Shown here: positions 18,491 through 26,668 of the stretch, piece by piece
Layout: the number at the start of each line of letters is the position of its first letter
How positions within the stretch are numbered: position 1 is the stretch's first letter
The notes under the pieces: model-generated
What the model was told of the DNA's origin: nothing
Databases searched by the model: none
The model's input: the letters and a program-made list of their open reading frames with translations, nothing else
Program-made: the position numbers and the translations under genes
Assembly (NCBI RefSeq): GCF_009193325.2
Contig: NZ_CP059856.1
Coordinates: 2,542,001 to 2,606,000, forward strand
DNA from: Bacteroides zhangwenhongii
GTDB taxonomy: Bacteria; Bacteroidota; Bacteroidia; Bacteroidales; Bacteroidaceae
Direction of reading: 5' to 3'
Length of the DNA stretch: 64,000 bases

Positions 18491-18817
18491 AGGGAATTGT
18501 CTTGTAGTATAGTCTCATCCTTGTGTGTCGTGTCTGTACTTGTTATGGATATTTTTATTTCGGAAAATCGTAACCAACAGTAGCGATGAGGTTTTTCTAT
18601 TAGCGTAGTGCGGGTAACCTGTACCCGATACCGTGATAATTTGTTTCGGCTCTTACCGTGCGGAGAAAGCTGCACAAGTCGGTCGGTTTGTACCGTCGGC
18701 ACGATGTAAAGCCGAAGGTACTGCCCAACAGCCAAATGTCGGTTAGTTGCAACATTGGGCAAGCAGTTACAATGTACGTTTATCGGGCGGATTGTCCGGA
18801 AGTTCATCGGTTTGTTC

Positions 18818-18967
18818 CGTACAACCTTCGTTTGTTACGGTCGACTGGACGAGATCGTCTGCAAGTTAGGAGAAAGGCGGATGAGCGTTTCGGGACTGAT
18901 CGAAAACCTCGCCCGGCATTATCTGGAAACCTACGGCGACGACATCGAACGGTGGCGGAAATTGTAA
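18818..18967 (+). pseudogene. DUF3408 (conjugative-transposon protein) C-terminal remnant
   Basis: The frame ending at 18967 reads RTTFVCYGRLDEIVCKLG, then ERRMSVSGLIENLARHYLET, close to the C-terminal end of DUF3408 proteins of Bacteroides conjugative transposons. Only about 50 residues are recognisable; the upstream half is absent or frameshifted. Confidence 0.6.
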
Positions 18968-19051
18968 GCCGGCTATCCTCTTTTCTGGGATAATAGAGTT
19001 TGCCACTCGGTATAGCGAGTATAGCGGACAGCGTGGAAATCTACTTTAATG

Positions 19052-19079
19052 ATCGGAGAGTTTCGGCTCTCCGATTTTG
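19052..19079 (+). terminator. Rho-independent terminator
   Basis: ATCGGAGAG (19052-19060) pairs with CTCTCCGAT (19067-19075) around TTTCGG and is followed by TTTTGT. Confidence 0.7.
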
Positions 19080-19199
19080 TTAGCGTCGACTAACAGCAAG
19101 GTGTGTATCGAGTTACTCGATACCTTTTGAGTTACTCTCAAAAGCCTTGCCCTGACGGGGACAATCGCTCCTCCGAAGTCGGGCGATTAGAATGAAAAC

Positions 19200-19523
19200 A
19201 CAATATTGATAGGAGAAAACAAAGCGGCGTTGATGGACTTCCTGAACGCGCTGGAACGCATACCCAAGTTCGTGGAGCAATACAAGGCGCAGAACGTAAC
19301 CTACGATCGGGACATTCCGATTTTACAGGAAACGGTCGGCGGCGTATGGAAGTAGGAGGACGAGTTGAAGACGCTGAAAGCGGAGGTCGCGGCGTTGGAG
19401 AGAAAGATACAACTTACACTCGCTCCGCCTAAACCCGAAGCAGGGCAGGAACAGACCAACGGCGTACAGCAGGAGAACGTACGACGGAAACAACAGTCGG
19501 AAGCTTATTTTTTAGTCCAGTGA
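19200..19523 (+). pseudogene. Broken C-terminus of a large methylase/helicase-type transfer-region protein
   Basis: One frame reads NKAALMDFLNALERIPKFVE, then GVWK, an in-frame TAG at 19353-19355, then EDELKTLKAEVAALERKIQL and a Gln/Glu-rich tail to TGA 19521-19523. This matches from memory the last part of the very large N-6 methylase/SNF2-like proteins of Bacteroides conjugative transposons. A single base change (AAG to TAG) would explain the stop. The N-terminal bulk is missing. Confidence 0.55.
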
Positions 19524-19653
19524 AAAATATATGAAAAAAAATACCAGTTCAATTTTACTTTCATTTCTTTGCAAGGTCTTTTATATAGAACGTCCATTCG
19601 AATGAGTTCATGGAGGCTTTTATTTTATATGAATGTATAACAAAATAATATAA

Positions 19654-20016
19654 ATGACTATGTGTACAACGAGAAAATGGAAAGCAGGAATATTGGTAGT
19701 CGCAATGATATTGGTTTGCGGAGCCGTAAATGCACAACATTGGCATCGGCATTATCGCCCCAACCGGGTTGTTACCGTTGTAGTTCAACCTGACGTAATA
19801 TCCCATGTCAGTAACCGCTTCAACCAAAAGGAACGATTGGCGATGGCTATAACTTATTTGGAAACGCATAAGCACCTTACCATTAGGCAATATGCCAAAA
19901 TGACTAAACTTAGCGTGGTATCGGCAGAAGCAGAACTGGATGCTTTCGCTATGGATAAAAAAAAGCCCATACAGCTTGTAATCAGAGGGAAAAAGAAAGT
20001 GTACATCAAAAGATAA
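19654..20016 (+). CDS. Small secreted protein of unknown function, first cargo gene
   Basis: A 120-aa protein with a cleavable signal peptide (GILVVAMILVCGAVNAQ). The mature N-terminus carries a His-rich HWHRHYRPN segment, then a beta stretch, then a basic helical region (RLAMAITYLETHKHLTIRQYAKMTKLSVVSAEAELDAF) and a Lys-rich end. I do not recognise the family. It precedes a His-rich lipoprotein, an ECF sigma factor and a small membrane protein, suggesting a sensory or envelope role. The mature His cluster could bind metal, which is inference. Confidence 0.6.
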   Translation: MTMCTTRKWKAGILVVAMILVCGAVNAQHWHRHYRPNRVVTVVVQPDVISHVSNRFNQKERLAMAITYLETHKHLTIRQYAKMTKLSVVSAEAELDAFAMDKKKPIQLVIRGKKKVYIKR

Positions 20017-20022
20017 TGGGAT

Positions 20023-20232
20023 ATGAAAAAGAATTGGAAACTATTGATGTTGGGAGTAATCGCTATGTTTTTGCTACAATCCTGTGTGACCGTGCGCAAA
20101 GCTCGTCACCGTCATCACCATCACAGACATTGTATGGTCATCAGCCAACAGACTACAAATATAACTTTGTTTAATACGCTGGCCATCTATATGGCAATGG
20201 ATCTCGCAACAGTTTATGAGTATAAAGGATGA
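20023..20232 (+). CDS. His-rich small lipoprotein
   Basis: A 69-aa lipoprotein (signal ending FLLQSC, Cys21) with the basic His cluster RKARHRHHHHRHC right after the lipid-anchoring region. Its 3' end overlaps the sigma factor start by 17 nt, so the two are likely translationally coupled. The family is unknown; the His cluster suggests metal binding at the membrane surface. Confidence 0.6.
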   Translation: MKKNWKLLMLGVIAMFLLQSCVTVRKARHRHHHHRHCMVISQQTTNITLFNTLAIYMAMDLATVYEYKG

Positions 20233-20761
20233 CAAGGAACTGGTGGAGCTAACGACTAAAGATCCGGAGAAAGGTTTTCGTTACCTGATGACAAAATATA
20301 AGGAAGTAGTCTACTGGCACATCCGAAGGTTGGTCGTTGCCCACGAAGACGCACAGGATGCAACGCAGGAAACGTTCGTCAGGGTATTCCGGTCTTTATC
20401 TGATTTCAAAGGTGAATGCACCTTTCGTTCTTGGGTGTACCGGATTGCGACCAACGAAGCCTTACGTTTGCTTGGGAAATATAAAAAAGAAGAACTGGTG
20501 TCATTGGATGACTCTTACAGCGAACTAAGCAACCTGATGGCTGATGAATATGTCGATTACAGTGATTTGGAAGCCGTTAAGTTGCAGAGAGCCATCTTGT
20601 CCTTACCTACCAAGCAACAACTGGCATTTAACCTACGGTACTATAATGAATTGGGATATGACGAGATTGCCGGAATTATCGGTTCAACAGTAGATGGGGC
20701 AAAATCCAACTACCATATCGCCAAAGATAAGATTGTCAAATATATGAATGCTAATAATTAG
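20216..20761 (+). CDS. ECF RNA polymerase sigma factor (cargo)
   Basis: A 181-aa ECF sigma factor. Region 2 is visible as DAQDATQETFVRVFRSLSDFKGECTFRSWVYRIATNEALRLL, and region 4 as LPTKQQLAFNLRYYNELGYDEIAGIIGSTVDGAKSNYHIAKDKI with a clear helix-turn-helix. It is followed 4 nt later by a small single-pass membrane protein that is probably its anti-sigma factor, and by Spy-like periplasmic proteins, a CnrYXH-like arrangement. The regulon probably includes the rest of this cargo. Confidence 0.9.
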   Translation: MSIKDDKELVELTTKDPEKGFRYLMTKYKEVVYWHIRRLVVAHEDAQDATQETFVRVFRSLSDFKGECTFRSWVYRIATNEALRLLGKYKKEELVSLDDSYSELSNLMADEYVDYSDLEAVKLQRAILSLPTKQQLAFNLRYYNELGYDEIAGIIGSTVDGAKSNYHIAKDKIVKYMNANN

Positions 20762-20765
20762 ATGT

Positions 20766-21095
20766 ATGAAAAGAGATTTTGATTTCGACCGCATAGGCAA
20801 GCGTCTTCCCTATACCGCACCCGATGTTTTTTTGGACGATATGGAAAACAACGTATGGGAAACTGTAAGACAGGAGATGTTGCTTTCCAAACCCAAACGC
20901 CATTTTCGCCTTTGGTATTCTTTGACAGGAGGACTTGTGGCAGCAAGTATTGCATTGTTTGTTGTCTGCAATTTATTGCCGAATGATTCAAGAAGTAATT
21001 TTGAAGATGTTGAAAAGGCTTTTGCCAATCTGAGCAGCAACGATCAGGATTACCTGTTTGCAACTTATCAGGATGACTTATTTATGAAATTTTGA
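20766..21095 (+). CDS. Single-pass membrane protein, probable anti-sigma factor
   Basis: A 109-aa protein. The start at 20766 follows the sigma stop codon by 4 nt. Residues 1-45 are cytoplasmic and charged (FDFDRIGKRLPYTAPDVFLD, which would bind the sigma), residues about 47-66 form one membrane helix (WYSLTGGLVAASIALFVVC), and a short periplasmic tail ends in NDQDYLFATYQDDLFMKF. There is no recognised anti-sigma family match, but size, topology and position fit one. Confidence 0.65.
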   Translation: MKRDFDFDRIGKRLPYTAPDVFLDDMENNVWETVRQEMLLSKPKRHFRLWYSLTGGLVAASIALFVVCNLLPNDSRSNFEDVEKAFANLSSNDQDYLFATYQDDLFMKF

Positions 21096-21116
21096 ACGAG
21101 TAAAAAATAAAAAGAC

Positions 21117-21560
21117 ATGAAGAATATCATTAAAGTTCTTACACTTGCAATCGCAATGGTAACTATCAGCGCAAGTACCTATGCCCAAAAGAATGAACGG
21201 CAGCGCATGACCAGAGAACAGTTGGCTGAAACTCAAGCCCGTTTTATAGCCAATGAGATGGCTATGGATGATTCGACAGCCACGCGGTTTGTGGAAACTT
21301 TCTGCCAATTCCAGAAAGATATTTGGGCACTTGGCCCCCGCCCTAAAAGAGACACCTCTCATCTTTCGGATAAAGAGGCTGAACAGGCAATGAATGAAAG
21401 GTTCGCTCACAGCCAAAAGATACTTGACTTGAGGAAGAAGTATTATTTGAAATACTGCAAATTTTTAACCCCCAGCCAAATAGAGAGGGTGTATGAACTG
21501 GAAAGAGGAATGATGAACAGGCTATTCAACCGTTCCAAAAACAAAGAAAACCATAAATAG
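21117..21560 (+). CDS. Spy/CpxP-like periplasmic protein
   Basis: A 147-aa protein with a signal peptide ending SASTYAQ. The mature part is highly charged and helical, with the Spy/CpxP-type pattern LTPSQIERVYELERGM near its end. Placed directly after an ECF sigma and a probable anti-sigma factor, it could be the periplasmic sensor, as CnrX is in the nickel-responsive CnrYXH system, or a chaperone. A related protein closes the run at 24414. Confidence 0.7.
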   Translation: MKNIIKVLTLAIAMVTISASTYAQKNERQRMTREQLAETQARFIANEMAMDDSTATRFVETFCQFQKDIWALGPRPKRDTSHLSDKEAEQAMNERFAHSQKILDLRKKYYLKYCKFLTPSQIERVYELERGMMNRLFNRSKNKENHK

Positions 21561-21569
21561 GACAAGATT

Positions 21570-22991
21570 ATGAAAATAAAAGTATTTGGCATATTTTGCC
21601 TGTCGTTTCTGATGACAGCAGCTCTATCTTCTTGTGACAGTGAAGATATTATAGACCAACAGGAAGAAGTGTCCGGCAGTGGAAATCCAACCATGACCGT
21701 TCTTGCCGAACAAGTGGCAGGAAGTGATGGATATGATGAAAATGGGGTTACTGTGTTGAACTTTCCAAGTTCACAGGATTTGCACAGCATATCCAGTGGC
21801 TTGAAACTGAATTTTCAGTTGTCCGGAATCACAAAAATAGAGTTGGAAAGTGTAGATGGTTATGCCTTGGCCGGAGCTGTCGGTATCCAATGGGGCGAAA
21901 CAGCGGAAACACTTGTCGGTGAAGTGGAAAACGCCAACTCTATTCTGGTGTTCAATGCCTCGGATGAAAACGGCTTGACTGCCGGAAAAGACTACTACAT
22001 TTTTACCTTACCCTGCGACCTTTATGGAGGTTACCGCTTGTCAATCTATCGGGAAGGACTCGTGGCACATTATTTTGGTGTACACCAGACCGTAGAATTA
22101 GGCTCGTTCATAAGTCCCGTCGATTTGGGGGAGAATGAACTGGAATTTGACGATCCGGATGCACCGCTCGTGGAAGAAGAACGACCGGAACTGGATGCCA
22201 CGACAACGGCACTTCTCCGTCAATACCAGCAAAACCCTACGGAAGAAAACAAGCAGGCTTTGTTGGATCAAATGGGTATTCGTTACGACAAGGTGGTAGC
22301 CCGCAAGAAAGCCAAGCTCCGCGAACTGGAGAGGGAAGCCTTGACTTTGGATGTGGTGGAAGAAATGCAGGAGATTGTGGATGAGATGGTAGAGAACCGC
22401 GACATCCGTCTCGAACAGCAGTTCTTGCGTCTTATCGACCCTCGGAATGATGACAACCCCAACGATGCGTGGATGGTACTGCGCGGTGCATCTGCCCCCA
22501 ATGCCTACATCGGTTATGCCCCTGTAACCAATGCGGAATATGCAGCCTTCAAGCCGGATTTTACCTATGAATCCGGACAGGATAACTATCCGGTAGTGAA
22601 TATTACGATTGCGGATGCCACGGCTTATTGCGATTGGCTTACGGCACAGGATAATTCGCATAGCTACCGTCTACCTACTGACGAGGAATGGATTCTCGGT
22701 GCAGGGCACATGCCGAAGGACGTTGTAATGAACGCTGGTCGTGTGGAGACGGGACTGACAGCAGTAGATGCTTACAGCCAGACAACAGGTGCTTGTGGAG
22801 GTATCGACTTTTGGGGCAACTGTTGGGAGTGGACTTCATCCACGGATGCAAACGGGCAGTATATAATTAAAGGCGGTAGTTGGGATTCAGAACGTGATGA
22901 TTGCCGTAGCGAGAAATCGGATGTCGTAAGAATTGGTACGCAAGGATACGCCAATGTCGGTTTCAGAGTCGTAAGAACTGATTCTATTTAA
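21570..22991 (+). CDS. FGE-sulfatase-fold lipoprotein, copy 1
   Basis: A 473-aa lipoprotein (signal ending ALSSC, Cys22). Residues about 30-190 form an unrecognised beta-rich domain with the conserved YIFTLPCDLYGGYRLSIYRE. Residues 200-290 are a charged helical linker (KAKLRELEREALTLDVVEEM). From about 300 the protein is a formylglycine-generating-enzyme/SUMF1-like domain (YIGYAPVTNAEYAAF, YRLPTDEEWILGAG, GNCWEWTSS, IIKGGSWDS, NVGFRVVR). The paired active-site cysteines of true FGE are not seen; a single Cys lies in RDDCRSE. Classic sulfatase activation is therefore unlikely. The fold also serves as a binding scaffold. A close paralogue follows. Confidence 0.8.
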   Translation: MKIKVFGIFCLSFLMTAALSSCDSEDIIDQQEEVSGSGNPTMTVLAEQVAGSDGYDENGVTVLNFPSSQDLHSISSGLKLNFQLSGITKIELESVDGYALAGAVGIQWGETAETLVGEVENANSILVFNASDENGLTAGKDYYIFTLPCDLYGGYRLSIYREGLVAHYFGVHQTVELGSFISPVDLGENELEFDDPDAPLVEEERPELDATTTALLRQYQQNPTEENKQALLDQMGIRYDKVVARKKAKLRELEREALTLDVVEEMQEIVDEMVENRDIRLEQQFLRLIDPRNDDNPNDAWMVLRGASAPNAYIGYAPVTNAEYAAFKPDFTYESGQDNYPVVNITIADATAYCDWLTAQDNSHSYRLPTDEEWILGAGHMPKDVVMNAGRVETGLTAVDAYSQTTGACGGIDFWGNCWEWTSSTDANGQYIIKGGSWDSERDDCRSEKSDVVRIGTQGYANVGFRVVRTDSI

Positions 22992-23012
22992 TTCTCCAAA
23001 TAATATACAAAT

Positions 23013-24377
23013 ATGAAAAAATTGTTTTTAGCAATGGCTGTTGCCATTGTGACGGGCACCGCTGTGTCCGCACAAGACAGCAACAAAGAAGATAAAATCG
23101 TGGTTTCAACCCACCAGACGGATAAAGCGGATGGATACGAGGGCGATTCCGCCAACCGGTGCGGTATCAAATTCAATTTCCGGCTTACAGGCGTGACAAA
23201 GGTAGAACTGGAAAGTGTGGACGGGCTTCCATTGGCGGGTGCGGCAACCATTTGTAAGGATGTTCAGGGAAAAGCTGCAATCGGTGATATGGCACATACA
23301 AGCACTATCATTACATATAGCTCAAGCGACAAGTCCGGATTTATACCCGGAAAAGACTACTATATTTCCACCTTGCCTTGCGACCTTTATGGAGGATACA
23401 GGCTCTCCATTTATCGGGACGGACTTGTGGCCCATTATTTCGGTGTGCATCAGAAAGTGGATTTGGGAGAATTTATCAGTCCCGATGATTTGGTGGAAAG
23501 CGAATTGGAGTTTGACAAGCCCGGTGCCCCACTCGTGGAAGAAGGGCGCCCCAAAATGGATTCCAAGACACATAACCTGTTCGTCCAATACCGGAAGAAT
23601 CCGACGGAAGCGGGCAGACAAGCACTTCTGGATCAGATGTCTGTACGGTATGACAAAGTAGTGGCAAGAAAGAAAAACAAACTCCGTGAACTGGAACGTG
23701 AAGCCCGGACTTACAGCATAGTGGAACACATGCAAGGTATTGTGGGAGAGATGGTGCAGAATAGAGATACCCGCATACAGCAGCAATTTCTTCGCTTTAT
23801 AGACCCTCGCAGAGATGAGAATCCTAAAGATGCATGGATGGTTCTGCGTGGTGCATCTGCTCCCAATGCCTATATCGGCTACGCACCGGTAACTAATGCC
23901 GAATATGCCGCATTTAATCCTCAATTTGCCTATGATACAGGTAAAGAAAACTATCCGGTGGTAAATATCACCATTGCCGAAGCCAAGGCTTATTGCGATT
24001 GGCTTACAAAGCAAGATCGGAAGCACATCTACCGTTTGCCAAGCGAAGAAGAGTGGATTCTTGGTGCCGGACACATGCCCAAAGATGTCGCTATGAACTC
24101 CGACCACGTTGAATCTGGATTGACAGCAGTGGATGCTTACAAACAATCCACCGGAGCGTGTGGAGGCATTGACTTTTGGGGAAACTGCTGGGAATGGACT
24201 ACCTCGACCAATGCCAACGGACAGCATATCATCAAAGGAGGAAGTTGGGACTCCAAACGGGACGATTGCCGTAGCGAGAAATCGGATGATGTAAGAGTCG
24301 GTACGCAAGGCTATGCCAACGTAGGTTTCCGAATTGTAAGGACAGATGTCTCCAAATCCATGAAATCAAAGCTATAA
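23013..24377 (+). CDS. FGE-sulfatase-fold periplasmic protein, copy 2
   Basis: A 454-aa tandem paralogue of the preceding gene, similar over nearly its whole length, including the CDLYGGYRLSIYR segment, the Lys/Arg-rich linker and the C-terminal FGE-like domain (GNCWEWTTS, IIKGGSWDS, DDCRSEKSDDVRVGTQGYAN). It has an ordinary signal peptide (MKKLFLAMAVAIVTGTAVSAQ) rather than a lipoprotein signal, so it would be soluble in the periplasm. That signal is almost the same as the one in the Spy-like gene at 24414, suggesting exchange of 5' ends during duplication. Confidence 0.8.
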   Translation: MKKLFLAMAVAIVTGTAVSAQDSNKEDKIVVSTHQTDKADGYEGDSANRCGIKFNFRLTGVTKVELESVDGLPLAGAATICKDVQGKAAIGDMAHTSTIITYSSSDKSGFIPGKDYYISTLPCDLYGGYRLSIYRDGLVAHYFGVHQKVDLGEFISPDDLVESELEFDKPGAPLVEEGRPKMDSKTHNLFVQYRKNPTEAGRQALLDQMSVRYDKVVARKKNKLRELEREARTYSIVEHMQGIVGEMVQNRDTRIQQQFLRFIDPRRDENPKDAWMVLRGASAPNAYIGYAPVTNAEYAAFNPQFAYDTGKENYPVVNITIAEAKAYCDWLTKQDRKHIYRLPSEEEWILGAGHMPKDVAMNSDHVESGLTAVDAYKQSTGACGGIDFWGNCWEWTTSTNANGQHIIKGGSWDSKRDDCRSEKSDDVRVGTQGYANVGFRIVRTDVSKSMKSKL

Positions 24378-24413
24378 TCAATTTAATAATCAACTCGTAA
24401 AAGAAAATTCAGT

Positions 24414-24761
24414 ATGAAAAGAATGTTTTTAGTTATGGCCATTGCCATTGTTACAGTCGTTCAGGTGTCTGCACAAGACGGCAACCGTCAGATGACCGCA
24501 CAACAGCGGACAGAACAGCGTATCAAGCAGATGAATGAAAAATTGAATCTGACCGATGAACAGGAAACAAAAATCCGTGAATTGTATGCAGACTTCAACA
24601 AGCAAAAATATCCCCGTGAGAAACGTAGGGAAGCCATGGCGAAATTGACAGCAGACATTTCTCTTCTCTTGACTGCCGAACAGCAAACTATTTACAAACA
24701 AATGATGGAACAAGCGATTGCTGAAATGAAGAAAGGCAGACGTGACAAGGTTAAAGAATAA
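24414..24761 (+). CDS. Second Spy/CpxP-like periplasmic protein
   Basis: A 115-aa protein with a signal peptide ending QVSAQ. It has the Spy/LTxxQ pattern: RTEQRIKQMNEKLNLTDEQE, then a second TADISLLLTAEQQTIYKQMM. It is highly charged and helical. Members bind unfolded proteins or sense envelope or metal stress. It is probably the last gene of the sigma-factor operon, since a hairpin follows within 30 nt. Confidence 0.8.
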   Translation: MKRMFLVMAIAIVTVVQVSAQDGNRQMTAQQRTEQRIKQMNEKLNLTDEQETKIRELYADFNKQKYPREKRREAMAKLTADISLLLTAEQQTIYKQMMEQAIAEMKKGRRDKVKE

Positions 24762-24787
24762 AAGTTAGTCATTGTGTGTTTCAGGGT

Positions 24788-24814
24788 CTGGACTTCTTAG
24801 CATAAGGAGTCCGG
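24788..24814 (+). terminator. Hairpin after the sigma/FGE operon
   Basis: GGACTTCTT (24790-24798) pairs with AAGGAGTCC (24804-24812) around AGCAT, with one wobble pair. There is no long T-run, so termination may be weak. Confidence 0.5.
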
Positions 24815-24849
24815 GCTAATGACACTATTTTCATTGAAACCGAAGTATA

Positions 24850-25863
24850 ATGTATCAATTTAGAATAATGATTAAAGTCTTGTTGCTTTGCTTATGTATG
24901 GTTGCTTGCAATGATAATGACAAGGGGTATTCTATAATACCTTCAGAGCAAGAACCTGAAGTTGGGGTTTCATCTGATTATACAGAGCTCTTGAACAAAA
25001 CAACACCCGTCCCGTCTGAATATAATCAGGAATTTGCTTTAAAAGGGAGTGTTGTGCAAATTGATTATGACACCCAAAATTACGTGGAAGGAAATGGGGA
25101 AATACGCAAGAATACTGCTTACGTCTATTTACCGTATGGTTACGAGGAAGTATCTGACCAATGCTATAATGTATTTTATTTCGTACATGGTCATGGCGAA
25201 ACGGCAGCTTCCTTCTTTCAAAATGAAAATGGGTTGTTATGTAAACTACTGGATCACATGATAGGCAATGGTGATATGGCTCCGACTATCGTTGTCTCAA
25301 CAAGCTATGTTTATGGTAATCCTGTTGATTACTATCCTGATGCAGATCCCTATTGCGAGGTTCTGCCACAAGAATTGGTCAATGATTTAATTCCAATTGT
25401 GGAGAACCGTTATCATACGTACACTAAGAATACCGATATGACTGGAATAAAAGCATCAAGAGAACATCGGGCTATCGGAGGCTTTTCAATGGGGGCTGTA
25501 ACAACTTGGTATGCATTGGAACACACGTTGGACTGTTTCAAATACTTTATGCCGATAAGCTCTGATAGCTGGTCATTAGGACGTTTTGCAGGAATGGATT
25601 ATCCGACTGAGACAGCAGAATATTTTGCCAACATTGTCCGTTCCTCCACTTCATCGAAGAATGATTTTCATATATGGGCTTGTAGCGGAACGGATGATGT
25701 CGCATACGATAGAATTTGGGCACAAGTTCAAGCCATGGCACAAATCACGGACGTGTTTTCTGTCGGCAATCTGACTTTCCACGAACAAGAAGGAGCTCGG
25801 CATGAATTCCAACCTATAGCGGAATATCTATACAATGCTCTACCGTCATTATTTCCCAACTGA
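24850..25863 (+). CDS. Esterase-like alpha/beta hydrolase lipoprotein
   Basis: A 337-aa protein of the esterase D/feruloyl-esterase type. The signal leads to MVACNDNDKG, with Cys about residue 19, so it is a lipoprotein. An AYVYLPYGYEEVSDQCYNVFYFVHGHGE segment forms the oxyanion region, and the nucleophile elbow is GGFSMGAVTTW. Likely acid and base residues lie in CSGTDDVAYD and GARHEF near the end. Family members deacylate carbohydrate esters or related substrates. It stands 88 nt after the Spy-like gene, beyond a weak hairpin, so it may be a separate unit. Confidence 0.85.
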   Translation: MYQFRIMIKVLLLCLCMVACNDNDKGYSIIPSEQEPEVGVSSDYTELLNKTTPVPSEYNQEFALKGSVVQIDYDTQNYVEGNGEIRKNTAYVYLPYGYEEVSDQCYNVFYFVHGHGETAASFFQNENGLLCKLLDHMIGNGDMAPTIVVSTSYVYGNPVDYYPDADPYCEVLPQELVNDLIPIVENRYHTYTKNTDMTGIKASREHRAIGGFSMGAVTTWYALEHTLDCFKYFMPISSDSWSLGRFAGMDYPTETAEYFANIVRSSTSSKNDFHIWACSGTDDVAYDRIWAQVQAMAQITDVFSVGNLTFHEQEGARHEFQPIAEYLYNALPSLFPN

Positions 25864-25873
25864 AGAAAGATGA

Positions 25874-25909
25874 ACTATTCACTTTAATGGTCGAAAACTG
25901 TTCACTTTA
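25874..25909 (+). repeat. Short direct repeats between cargo and RteC-like gene
   Basis: ACTATTCACTTTA (25874-25886) and ACTGTTCACTTTA (25897-25909) are spaced 23 bp apart. They could be recombinase-end or operator repeats. They mark the right edge of the AT-rich cargo. Confidence 0.4.
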
Positions 25910-25985
25910 TAAGAAATAAATCTCCACCGAGTCCACTTCAACAAACTCGAAGAAACTGATTTATTTACTTATAAAACGAACATTT

Positions 25986-26579
25986 ATGACACATCATATC
26001 ACGGCGGATCGTTTGGTGGAATCCGCCACCCAAGCCGTCACGGAAGAACTGTTCCGCGACTTCGATAACACGCTCCGCACCCTCTGCGACGAGGAAGACG
26101 ACCGCAAAGCCGTTTTTCGCACTCTGCGTTATGCGCGAATCCGTCTGCACGTATTATGCAGATATATCTCGAAAGAGGAAACATCGGAGAGTGATACTCA
26201 AATTCGTTTCCTGCATATCGTCATCGGATATATTGACACGGAGTTGGAGATATTGAATCGCTACGGCGATACTTATCCGCCGAAACCTCATGTCTGTAAA
26301 CGACGTTGGACGGGCGCCGTTGTCGAACTGGTCGAGTTGATATACGCCTTGCACGAGATGAAACGTATCGACGACGGAGAGATAGCCATGAACGAATTGG
26401 CCGGATTCTTCGGCGAGTTGTTCGACATTCGTCTTGATGCACGAAGTCTTTACGACGCTTATACCGACATCAAACGGCGCAAGAGTGAGAGCCGTACCTA
26501 TTTTCTCGACAAGTTGCGCGAGCGTCTGAACCTGCGGATGCAACGCGACGATGAAAAAGAACAGGAGCGGCGACGCTGA
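25986..26579 (+). CDS. RteC-like excision/transfer regulator
   Basis: A 197-aa protein whose C-terminal half matches the RteC domain of CTnDOT-type elements: KRRWTGAVVELVELIYALHE, then MNELAGFFGELF, then SLYDAYTDIKRRKSESRTYFLDKLRERL. RteC activates excision genes in CTnDOT. The N-terminal half is helical and acidic. GC content matches the integrase end rather than the cargo. A terminator follows by 6 nt. With the partner genes gone it may be inactive or may act in trans. Confidence 0.8.
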   Translation: MTHHITADRLVESATQAVTEELFRDFDNTLRTLCDEEDDRKAVFRTLRYARIRLHVLCRYISKEETSESDTQIRFLHIVIGYIDTELEILNRYGDTYPPKPHVCKRRWTGAVVELVELIYALHEMKRIDDGEIAMNELAGFFGELFDIRLDARSLYDAYTDIKRRKSESRTYFLDKLRERLNLRMQRDDEKEQERRR

Positions 26580-26585
26580 TTAAAT

Positions 26586-26615
26586 AATGCGGATGGAAGA
26601 TTCTGTCCGCATTTT
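26586..26615 (+). terminator. Terminator after the RteC-like gene
   Basis: AATGCGGA (26586-26593) pairs with TCCGCATT (26606-26613), followed by TT. Confidence 0.75.
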
Positions 26616-26634
26616 GCATAAACCCAATCGCCAA

Positions 26635-26666
26635 TTTTGCTATTTCCAAGAAAAACGTTATATTTG
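26635..26666 (+). promoter_or_regulatory. Strong outward-reading promoter with no gene
   Basis: TTTTG (26635-26639), 19 nt, TATATTTG (26659-26666) is a full consensus Bacteroides promoter, reading out of the element. The transcript would begin near 26673 inside the right terminal repeat and run toward the 3' end of the convergent DUF5686 gene. No credible ORF follows. Confidence 0.65.
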
Positions 26667-26668
26667 CA

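Larger units (their letters stand above)
18438..19653. other. Long interval with gene remnants only
   Basis: No intact gene is seen across about 1.2 kb. It contains a terminator, a DUF3408-like 3' remnant, a second terminator, short palindromes (GTATCGAG-TTA-CTCGATAC near 19091-19110) and a broken 3' end of a large transfer-region gene. GC content falls sharply near 19.5 kb, where the cargo begins. Confidence 0.6.

Noticed and set aside
23322..24308. 328-aa minus-strand frame inside the second FGE-fold gene
   Set aside because: Shadow of the sense gene; a similar shadow frame also appears under the paralogue at 22098-22661.
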